From positions 1-23,295 of the IMG/VR virus record IMGVR_UViG_3300034064_000092: a DNA stretch of 23,295 nucleotides. One strand, written 5' to 3'. Of the stretch, positions 1 to 5,416 are shown piece by piece. The notes under the pieces are model-generated. The model was not told the DNA's origin and made no database searches. It saw only the letters and a list, made by a program, of their open reading frames with translations. Source of the DNA: a virus. A program made the position numbers and the translations under genes. Positions within the stretch are counted from its first letter, which is position 1. Each line of letters begins with the position of its first letter.

Positions 1-135
1 CAAATGGTAAAGATTACACAAGCAGGTGGCACTTTTGACTATTGTGCTGGCTATCCAAAAAAAGGTGATGCTTTGGTTGCTTGTAAAAAAGGTTATCGTC
101 CAGAACAATTTTCAGAATTAATGGAGGCCGCATAA
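1..135 (+). CDS. 3' end of an unidentified gene (partial)
   Basis: The first frame is open from the window edge to a TAA at 133-135, giving 44 residues that end in FSELMEAA. An ATG at position 4 could be the true start, but the frame is still open at the edge, so I treat the gene as cut. The peptide has two cysteines and several lysines; I recognise no motif. Its stop overlaps the ATG of the next gene by one base (TAATG), so the two are probably translated in sequence from one transcript. Function unknown. It could equally be a complete 43-residue protein starting at position 4. Confidence 0.5.
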   Translation, partial: QMVKITQAGGTFDYCAGYPKKGDALVACKKGYRPEQFSELMEAA

Positions 136-362
136 TGAAACTACTCTTACTATTATTACTTGCGGCCAATGCCCAAGCCGAAACCAAGTATAATCCATAT
201 ACTCGAAGCTATGAAACAACACAGTCCGGAGTTCAAACAGTTCAACCTCGTTATAATCCATATACTACAAAATATGAAATGACCACACGAGATAGCCAAC
301 TAGTATACAATCCTTACACCAATGGCTATACCTATGCACCCAAACCAGCCAAAAAGCCTTAG
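135..362 (+). CDS. Small exported protein with three YNPYT repeats
   Basis: This 75-residue protein starts with a textbook signal peptide: MK, then a run of leucines, then AANAQA before a Glu, which fits signal peptidase I cleavage after residue 15. The mature part is about 60 residues and contains the motif YNPYTxxY three times (near residues 19, 40 and 58), rich in Tyr, Thr and Pro, with a basic Pro/Lys tail. There is no lipobox cysteine and no other membrane segment, so the product is predicted to be periplasmic or secreted. The start overlaps the upstream stop as TAATG. The repeats suggest a small binding or structural peptide, but I cannot assign a function. The signal peptide and repeats are seen directly; export is inferred. 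Confidence 0.7.
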   Translation: MKLLLLLLLAANAQAETKYNPYTRSYETTQSGVQTVQPRYNPYTTKYEMTTRDSQLVYNPYTNGYTYAPKPAKKP

Positions 363-615
363 TTATAGTCTAGACTATCCAGCCGAGCTTTGGGTTACCT
401 ATGCTAATCCAGCTATAGCTGCCATTGCTGAATTACGCAAGCACAGTCAGGAACTAGATGACATGCTGGCTAATAGTTTAACCTACACCTGGACTACTAC
501 TTGGCAGACTAATCAAAACCTAGTAAGACTGGTAATCTACATTGAGTTTACCGAAGAACAACTTAGTTGGATGTTACTGAAATACCCTAAGAACAAACGA
601 GTGGTTGACATTTAA
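322..615 (+). CDS. Small protein of unknown function
   Basis: The ORF encodes 97 residues with ordinary soluble-protein composition: Trp- and Tyr-rich, with a helical middle (AIAAIAELRKHSQELDDML) and a beta-like stretch before EEQLSWMLLKYPKNKR. It overlaps the end of the preceding gene by 41 bases in another frame. No Shine-Dalgarno sequence precedes the first ATG. A second in-frame ATG at 334 would shorten the overlap, and translation may depend on coupling to the upstream gene. It ends eight bases before the -35 box of the next promoter. No family recognised. The C-terminal two thirds look coding; the start is uncertain. Confidence 0.55.
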   Translation: MAIPMHPNQPKSLSYSLDYPAELWVTYANPAIAAIAELRKHSQELDDMLANSLTYTWTTTWQTNQNLVRLVIYIEFTEEQLSWMLLKYPKNKRVVDI

Positions 616-622
616 ATTTCGG

Positions 623-651
623 TTGCTTTTTAATATAATTGATGTTATAAT
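623..651 (+). promoter_or_regulatory. Sigma70-type promoter P1 of the first ATPase operon
   Basis: TTGCTT at 623-628 and a perfect TATAAT at 646-651 are separated by exactly 17 bases. The region just upstream is AT-rich. The promoter lies in the only gap between the small genes at the left end and the first ATPase gene. Downstream of the -10 box is a leader shared almost word for word with promoter P2 at 2100-2128. Confidence 0.8.
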
Positions 652-655
652 GTTT

Positions 656-696
656 ACATACACTGCAATAACGCAGTTAATAAGTGAAAGGTAATA
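656..696 (+). promoter_or_regulatory. Conserved 5' leader, copy 1 (hairpin plus RBS)
   Basis: Positions 656-676 are identical over 21 bases to 2134-2154, and positions 682-696 are identical over 15 bases to 2160-2174. The first block contains a short inverted repeat, CTGC-AATAAC-GCAG, extended here to five base pairs by flanking A and T. The second block holds the ribosome binding site (AAAGG). Comparison of the copies shows that the GTG at 684 lies inside the conserved RBS block and is not the start codon. Confidence 0.75.
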
Positions 697-698
697 AA

Positions 699-1517
699 GT
701 GAAACCTAAATTAGAAGATATTTTGCAAAGAAAAGTATTTGATAATAGTTTAACTAATCAACTATCTATTATTGCGCAAGACTTAGCAGATGCCAAAGAT
801 ATTATTGATGATGTTATAAAAGGTATTCATAGTCATTGTTTAGTATACGGGGCTCCAGGTATGGGCAAAAGCCACTTGGTAAGAGACGCATTTATCCGCG
901 CTGGTAAAGAGTCTAATGAAGATTATGTTATTGTTTCTGGTGGCACTATAAGCCCAATGACTCTGTATTCAGTGCTATATCATATGCGTAACAAAGGTAA
1001 ATTTGTTGTATTAGATGACTGTGATGCTATTCTTGCTAACGAGATTGGACTTAGCATAATAAAAGGTGCCACAGACGATTATACTAAAACAGTCAGTTGG
1101 GCAACTACACAGACTATTATCTGCCCAATTACACAAGAAACAGTTCCTAGTTCTTTTAAGTTTGAAGGCACAATGATTATTTTAACTAACATTAGCCATA
1201 CTAAAGGTGCTAGTCGTCGCGCAGAACACTATAAGGCAATAACAAGTCGTTTAGTGCCAGTTGAATTAAGATACAACAGCATACAAGAACAATTTGCACA
1301 GATATTCTATATGGTATACGAACTTGATTACCTAAACACTCGTTCTGAAACTCAAATTACCTGGGCACAGAAAATTGAGTTATTAGAATTTCTAGCTGGT
1401 AATTTAAGTATTGTTTCTAATATAGACTTACGCTTGCCTGAACAACTTGCCCGTATTGTAAAAAACAATCCGCTTACTTGGCATAGTCAAGCTCGTAGAA
1501 TTATGAGGTCAAGATAA
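699..1517 (+). CDS. AAA+ family ATPase (first copy)
   Basis: The 272-residue protein has a Walker A motif GAPGMGKS at residues 51-58, a Walker B strand FVVLDD at 102-107, a sensor-1-like Asn at about 164 (MIILTN) and a candidate arginine finger in SRL near 184, which is the motif order of AAA+ ATPases. A C-terminal helical region follows. I place the start at the GTG at 699, seven bases after AAAGG, because the earlier in-frame GTG at 684 lies within the RBS block conserved in the second copy. The stop overlaps the next gene (TAATG). The same motif spacing is seen in the second ATPase at 2178, so the two are probably paralogues. Its role is unknown: helicase loading, DNA remodelling or recruitment by the DNA-binding-like partner next door are all possible. 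Confidence 0.85.
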   Translation: MKPKLEDILQRKVFDNSLTNQLSIIAQDLADAKDIIDDVIKGIHSHCLVYGAPGMGKSHLVRDAFIRAGKESNEDYVIVSGGTISPMTLYSVLYHMRNKGKFVVLDDCDAILANEIGLSIIKGATDDYTKTVSWATTQTIICPITQETVPSSFKFEGTMIILTNISHTKGASRRAEHYKAITSRLVPVELRYNSIQEQFAQIFYMVYELDYLNTRSETQITWAQKIELLEFLAGNLSIVSNIDLRLPEQLARIVKNNPLTWHSQARRIMRSR

Positions 1518-2071
1518 TGGCTACGAAAACATTTGACCTACAGTCAGCGTTGGATAATGCAGAGCAGTTAGCTGACCTGCAGCGGAAGGCCATAGCTAAA
1601 AGTAGAGGTATTAGTCTTAGTAAAACTTTCGCCGCCAATCCAGATATCAGAGTAAGAATGGCTAAAAAACTCAAAGCAACATTAGCCGCAGACCCAAATA
1701 TCTTAAAGAAAGCACAGATTAAAAGACTAGCAACTATAGCCGCAGATCCGGATATTATGAAAAGAAGAGCAGCAACATATCAAGCAACTTTAGCTACTAA
1801 TCCAGAGATTATAGAAAAAAGGTCAGCTCGCCGCGCTGATCCGGATATTATGAAAAGAATATCCGAAGCAATATCAGCAGGTAAAGCTAAAAAACGCGAT
1901 CCGCATCGCAAATTACATACACCATATGGGATCTTTACAGCTAGATGTGAGGCCATTCGGGCCCTAGTTAATCAAGATGGATTTACTAAAAATAAAAGTT
2001 CAACAGGCAACAAAATTAATCTATTAATAAAAACCAATCCCAAAGAATGGTATTGGGTTAAAAAAGACTAA
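1517..2071 (+). CDS. Basic repeat protein, NUMOD-like DNA-binding modules
   Basis: This 184-residue, strongly basic protein has an 18-residue periodic block from about residue 39 to 122, with units resembling A-(N/D)-P-D-I-x-x-(K/R). The last unit (RISEAISAGKAKK) resembles the NUMOD3 motif of homing endonucleases. The C-terminus, TPYGIFTARCEAIRAL through NPKEWYWVKKD, resembles the NUMOD1-type helix-turn-helix found at the end of many phage HNH and GIY-YIG proteins. No HNH or GIY-YIG catalytic motif is visible. Start ATG 1517 overlaps the ATPase stop and has GAGG eight bases upstream. Sequence-specific DNA binding is inferred from the motif resemblance. The partner ATPase is probably co-translated. 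Confidence 0.75.
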   Translation: MATKTFDLQSALDNAEQLADLQRKAIAKSRGISLSKTFAANPDIRVRMAKKLKATLAADPNILKKAQIKRLATIAADPDIMKRRAATYQATLATNPEIIEKRSARRADPDIMKRISEAISAGKAKKRDPHRKLHTPYGIFTARCEAIRALVNQDGFTKNKSSTGNKINLLIKTNPKEWYWVKKD

Positions 2072-2095
2072 CATACTATTCACCCAGATTAATAA

Positions 2096-2119
2096 TCACT
2101 TGACTGAAAAGTCAAGTGA
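2096..2119. promoter_or_regulatory. Perfect 10-bp inverted repeat overlapping the -35 box of P2
   Basis: TCACTTGACT, a four-base loop GAAA, then AGTCAAGTGA form a perfect ten-base-pair inverted repeat. The TTGACT -35 element sits in the left arm. No T-run follows, so it is a poor rho-independent terminator. It may be an operator for a dimeric repressor, or an RNA hairpin with a GNRA (GAAA) tetraloop at the 3' end of read-through transcripts. Promoter P1 has no matching palindrome. Confidence 0.7.
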
Positions 2120-2128
2120 GTGTATAAT
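2100..2128 (+). promoter_or_regulatory. Sigma70-type promoter P2 of the second ATPase operon
   Basis: TTGACT at 2100-2105 and TATAAT at 2123-2128 are separated by 17 bases, which is close to the ideal sigma70 consensus. The promoter lies in the 106-base gap between the first module and the second ATPase gene and is followed by the second copy of the conserved leader. Confidence 0.85.
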
Positions 2129-2133
2129 GTTAC

Positions 2134-2174
2134 ACATACACTGCAATAACGCAGAGACAAAGTGAAAGGTAATA
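2134..2174 (+). promoter_or_regulatory. Conserved 5' leader, copy 2
   Basis: This is the second copy of the leader described at 656-696: a 21-base identical block with the CTGC/GCAG mini-hairpin and a 15-base identical block containing AAAGG, here eight bases before the ATG at 2178. The spacer between the two blocks differs in sequence but is nearly the same length, so the blocks themselves appear to be under constraint or recently duplicated. Confidence 0.75.
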
Positions 2175-2177
2175 CAA

Positions 2178-3047
2178 ATGGCATTCAACGATCACTTCGG
2201 TGCATTACATCAATCATACCTCCTTAAAGGACAAGAATATCGCAGTCTATTTGTAAGTGCTGTTGATGAATTCTTTGAAGATAAAGATCATCACTTATAT
2301 ATAGCAGGACAACCAGGTGTGGGTAAAACATGGACTGTAGAAGAACTTGCTGAACAAAAACAAATCAAAACATTAGTAATCAAAGGTAATATGAGTCAAT
2401 GGGCCTTTGTTAAACTTATTGCTGTGGCAGTATACCTATTACAACCTAAAGAATATATTGCTGTTTATATAGATGATATGAATGATATATTTGTTCCTAG
2501 CAAGGGATTCTTAGATATGTTTAAGATTGCCATGGATAAGTCTAGTGATAGATTAGAATATAATGTTAGCTTAGGTGCGCAATTAAGTCAGTCTGAAGAA
2601 TTAGAACAAGAAGCAATAGAACATTGGAAGAGCTTAAATCCTAATAGAACTGGATTTGTTATTCCATTTGATAATCGTGTTAAGTTTTGTTTTACAATGA
2701 ATACTCCTCTAGCTACTAAACAAGATTTAGAAAAACATCCAGTGGGCAGTACAAAATGGACGGTATTAAATAACAAGCATGCTATCTATAGCCGAGTAAC
2801 TCCAGAAGATCTTATCATGGATCAAGAAACATATTGGGGATGGATTGCAGATGTAGTTTGGAATAGTAATATGTGTGTTGGCGCCACAGAGGATCAACGA
2901 TCTGAAATGCTTAATTGGTTGTGGGATAATTGGGATAATGTTAAAGAAACATCAGTTAGATTTGTAGAAGATAAACTTTGGCGTTACATGGCCAAATATC
3001 CAAATCGTCGAGATTACAAAGCTCGTTGGGAAAAACAAAAGGCTTAG
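2178..3047 (+). CDS. AAA+ family ATPase (second copy)
   Basis: The 289-residue protein has Walker A GQPGVGKT at residues 44-51, Walker B IAVYIDD at 94-100, a sensor-1-like Asn at 175 (CFTMNTP) and a conserved-looking SRVTP with Arg 206, parallel to SRLVP in the first ATPase. After the sensor region the protein is Trp-rich and helical. The motif order and the hydrophobic strand before each motif match the ATPase at 699, although overall identity looks low, so this is an old duplication or a fast-evolving pair. ATG 2178 has a good RBS in the conserved leader. Its stop is two bases before the start of its own basic partner. Role unknown; probable ATP-driven action with a DNA-binding partner is inferred. 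Confidence 0.85.
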   Translation: MAFNDHFGALHQSYLLKGQEYRSLFVSAVDEFFEDKDHHLYIAGQPGVGKTWTVEELAEQKQIKTLVIKGNMSQWAFVKLIAVAVYLLQPKEYIAVYIDDMNDIFVPSKGFLDMFKIAMDKSSDRLEYNVSLGAQLSQSEELEQEAIEHWKSLNPNRTGFVIPFDNRVKFCFTMNTPLATKQDLEKHPVGSTKWTVLNNKHAIYSRVTPEDLIMDQETYWGWIADVVWNSNMCVGATEDQRSEMLNWLWDNWDNVKETSVRFVEDKLWRYMAKYPNRRDYKARWEKQKA

Positions 3048-3049
3048 AA

Positions 3050-3622
3050 ATGGATAAAAAAACCTTTGATCAAATCATAGCTGAACTTCGTGCTAGTAAG
3101 AAACACAATACCAGCGATTATAATGAAAGATATCCAGAAAGATCAATTGCTCAGAAAGAAGCAATAAAAAGACTATTTGCGGACGAAGATTACAAAAATA
3201 GAAGACTATCAGCATTGAAAGAAAAACAACAAACTTCAGAATGGAAAGAAGCAGTTGCTAAATCTAATAAATTAAAAGCACAAGATCCAATAATTTGTCA
3301 AAAAATTAAAGATAATCATCCTAGTAAACACAATGCTGAATGGCATGCTAAAATGAAAGAGATATTATCTACTCCTAATCCAAAAAGAAATGCCGCAATG
3401 AAAGAAGCCTGGAAAGAAAGAGATTCTGAATGGCGAAAACAAATGGTTAATACATTAACTAAAAGTACACGCAAACCAATACAAACTCCAGAAGGACAAT
3501 TTGAAAGTAGAACAGCAGCCGGTAATTACTACAAATCCTTAGGCTTAGCAAATGCTCATAAAATGATTGACAAATGGATTAAAGAAAAACCTGACGATTA
3601 TTACTACATTAAAAAAGACTAA
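3050..3622 (+). CDS. Basic helical protein with NUMOD1-like C-terminal domain
   Basis: This 190-residue, Lys- and Arg-rich protein has a long helical middle with recurring units ending in EW (SEWKEA, AEWHAK, SEWRKQ), similar in style to the repeats of the protein at 1517. Its C-terminus, KPIQTPEGQFESRTAAG through KPDDYYYIKKD, is a clear match in style to the NUMOD1-type helix-turn-helix of phage homing endonuclease-like proteins. No HNH or GIY-YIG catalytic residues are visible. I start it at ATG 3050 because AAAAGG lies seven bases upstream and the ATPase stop is two bases away; an in-frame ATG at 2978 would overlap the ATPase by 70 bases. It is the last gene before a terminator. Confidence 0.75.
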   Translation: MDKKTFDQIIAELRASKKHNTSDYNERYPERSIAQKEAIKRLFADEDYKNRRLSALKEKQQTSEWKEAVAKSNKLKAQDPIICQKIKDNHPSKHNAEWHAKMKEILSTPNPKRNAAMKEAWKERDSEWRKQMVNTLTKSTRKPIQTPEGQFESRTAAGNYYKSLGLANAHKMIDKWIKEKPDDYYYIKKD

Positions 3623-3627
3623 ACACT

Positions 3628-3654
3628 AACCCACTCTTAGCAGTGGGTTTTTTT
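3628..3654 (+). terminator. Rho-independent terminator after the ATPase modules
   Basis: AACCCACT and AGTGGGTT form an eight-base-pair stem with a six-base loop, running directly into a run of seven T. It starts six bases after the stop of the second basic protein and separates the ATPase operons from the packaging genes. Confidence 0.9.
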
Positions 3655-3659
3655 ACGGC

Positions 3660-3666
3660 ATAAATA
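3660..3666 (+). promoter_or_regulatory. T4-type late promoter box (ATAAATA) before terS
   Basis: ATAAATA matches the core of the T4 late promoter TATAAATA and sits just after the terminator. One of five such boxes in gaps before structural genes. Measured as in T4, transcription would start about six bases downstream, on or next to the ATG at 3672. Confidence 0.6.
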
Positions 3667-3671
3667 TTGGC

Positions 3672-4157
3672 ATGGACAATGACAATAATATTCCCACCTC
3701 CGAAACGGAAGCACTATACATAGTAGAGTGTGAACCGCAGGAGTTCATGAAACCTATAATAGCCAGAGCCAAGACTGGTCCTAAGGCCAAACAGACCATA
3801 GATGCTATCTATTCGGGTATTCAAATTGGCCGTGATAAGATAGTAGTAGACCCTGAAGAAGTATTCAAACTTGCCCAACTTGGACTTAAGAATACAGAAA
3901 TAGCCAATTACCTAGGTGTAACAGAAGAAAGCATTAGATACAATTTCAACGCAGATCTAGCAAAAGGCCGTGAACAGCTAAAAATCACACTTCGCAGAGC
4001 AATGCTACACAATGCTATTGTTAACAATAGTGCAGCAGTTCAAATTTTTCTCGCAAAAAATTGCCTCGGGATGTCGGATTCACCAATCAACTCAGACGAT
4101 CAAGCTCCTCTACCATGGATTGAACATAATACCGAGACTACTGATGATACTGAGTAA
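3672..4157 (+). CDS. terS: Terminase small subunit (probable)
   Basis: The 161-residue protein lies directly before the terminase large subunit. It contains a helix-turn-helix-like segment near residues 58-85 (VDPEEVFKLAQLGLKNTEIANYLGV, then ESIRYNF), typical of small terminase DNA-recognition domains, followed by a basic helical region and an acidic tail. In phages this subunit recognises the packaging site and assembles into a ring that recruits the large subunit. No Shine-Dalgarno sequence precedes ATG 3672, and the late promoter box is only five bases away, so the mRNA may be leaderless. An alternative is ATG 3747, which has AGGAG but only three bases of spacing. The 3' end overlaps the large subunit gene. 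Confidence 0.75.
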   Translation: MDNDNNIPTSETEALYIVECEPQEFMKPIIARAKTGPKAKQTIDAIYSGIQIGRDKIVVDPEEVFKLAQLGLKNTEIANYLGVTEESIRYNFNADLAKGREQLKITLRRAMLHNAIVNNSAAVQIFLAKNCLGMSDSPINSDDQAPLPWIEHNTETTDDTE

Positions 4158-5382
4158 GTGTCAACAAACAGTAGCTAATGATCGGCATAGATTCAAAGTT
4201 GTAATTGCCGGGCGTCGGTTTGGCAAATCATATCTTGCTATTAGAGAACTATGCTATAATGCTCGTATGCCTGATAAGACAGTATGGTATCTAACATCCA
4301 GTTATCGTGCGGCTAAGATGATTGTATGGAAACCACTTAAGAAGCAATTACTTGAACTTAAATGGGTTGAGAAGATTAATGAAAGTACTCTTGAGATTAC
4401 ACTAAAGAATGGTAGCATTATATCACTTAAAGGATCTGACAATCCTGATAGTCTGCGTGGTGCCAGTCTTAGTTATTGTGTAATAGATGAAGTAGCCGAA
4501 GTTGATCCTGAATTGTTTTATGAAGTAATTCGTCCTGCATTATCGGATCAACAAGGTGGTGCATTGTTCATTGGTACTCCAAAAGGTAAGAGTAATTGGA
4601 GTTATGACTTATTCACTAATCAACTTGACTATGCTGAACAATGGGCAAGTTGGCAGTTTACTACATTAGAAGGTGGCTTTGTTAGTGCCAGTGAAATAGA
4701 AGCCGCTCGTAGGGATATGAGTGATAGACAGTTCAGACAAGAGTTTGAAGCAACATTCGAAACATTTGAAGGTAGAATTGCTTGGTCATTTGAACGCGAT
4801 AAGAATGTAATGATAATCAAAGACCCTAATACTCAAGTATTACATATAGGTGTCGACTTCAATGTAAGCCCTATTACAGCCGCAATCTTTGTTAGACACA
4901 ATGATGACATGCTACAGATAGATGAAGTAATGATGCACAGTAGTAATACACAAGAGTTAGCAGATGAAATAAAGAATAGATATCCACGCAGTAGAATATT
5001 TGCTTACCCAGATCCAAGTGGTCGTGCGAGAAAGACTGCCGCCGGTGGAGCAACTGACTTTACTATATTACAGAACGCTGGCTTCACAGTCAAAGCACCA
5101 TATAGACATAATGCAGTAAAAGACCGTATCAATAGTTTCAATGCGAGATTATGCAGTAGTGATTCAGTTAGACATCTATTCATTGATCCAAAGTGTAAGC
5201 ACACTATCGAATGTTTAGACAAGTATCAATTTAAGACAGATACACAGATTCCAGATAAGGATCACGGTTGGGATCACATGTTCGACGCGGCAAGTTATTG
5301 TGTTGACTTCTTGTTTCCACTTACTAAAGACATACCAGAGGACTTTGATAGTCCGCAGACTTGGGGCCACGCCCTTGCGTAA
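4144..5382 (+). CDS. terL: Terminase large subunit (packaging ATPase and nuclease)
   Basis: This 412-residue protein is the DNA-packaging motor. The ATPase domain shows the terminase-type Walker A AGRRFGKS at residues 22-29, Walker B CVIDEVAE with Asp 115 and Glu 116, and the coupling motif FIGTPKGKS. The C-terminal RNase H-like nuclease has acidic residues in VDFNVSP (Asp 238), YPDPSG (Asp 290) and DHMFDAASY (Asp 377 and Asp 381). The frame is open back to 4012, but I choose ATG 4144 because Walker A then lies about 20 residues from the N-terminus and the overlap with terS falls to 14 bases. The length is at the short end for the family. Translation is probably coupled to terS. Confidence 0.93.
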   Translation: MILSKCQQTVANDRHRFKVVIAGRRFGKSYLAIRELCYNARMPDKTVWYLTSSYRAAKMIVWKPLKKQLLELKWVEKINESTLEITLKNGSIISLKGSDNPDSLRGASLSYCVIDEVAEVDPELFYEVIRPALSDQQGGALFIGTPKGKSNWSYDLFTNQLDYAEQWASWQFTTLEGGFVSASEIEAARRDMSDRQFRQEFEATFETFEGRIAWSFERDKNVMIIKDPNTQVLHIGVDFNVSPITAAIFVRHNDDMLQIDEVMMHSSNTQELADEIKNRYPRSRIFAYPDPSGRARKTAAGGATDFTILQNAGFTVKAPYRHNAVKDRINSFNARLCSSDSVRHLFIDPKCKHTIECLDKYQFKTDTQIPDKDHGWDHMFDAASYCVDFLFPLTKDIPEDFDSPQTWGHALA

Positions 5383-5384
5383 TG

Positions 5385-5391
5385 CTAAATA
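5385..5391 (+). promoter_or_regulatory. T4-type late promoter box (CTAAATA) before the portal gene
   Basis: CTAAATA lies two bases after the terL stop and 25 bases before the portal start, leaving room for a leader of about 20 bases with AGGA as ribosome binding site. CTAAATA is the variant I associate with T4-like marine phages. Confidence 0.6.
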
Positions 5392-5416
5392 TACATTGCA
5401 CCATATAGGATAACAT

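Noticed and set aside
684-698. GTG 684 as the start of the first ATPase
   Set aside because: The GTG is part of the RBS block that is identical in front of the second ATPase, where translation clearly starts after it. GTG 699 has the matching spacing.
2096-2119. Inverted repeat as a rho-independent terminator of the first module
   Set aside because: The stem is strong, but no T-run follows and it overlaps a near-consensus -35 box; operator or processing hairpin is more likely.
2588-2776. Minus-strand open frame inside the second ATPase
   Set aside because: Short, without ribosome binding site or recognisable sequence, and antisense to a strongly supported gene; no minus-strand gene is convincing in this window.
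4012-4143. Longer terminase large subunit starting at 4012
   Set aside because: The extra 44 residues lie inside terS, lack a ribosome binding site and would place Walker A far from the N-terminus; ATG 4144 fits better.
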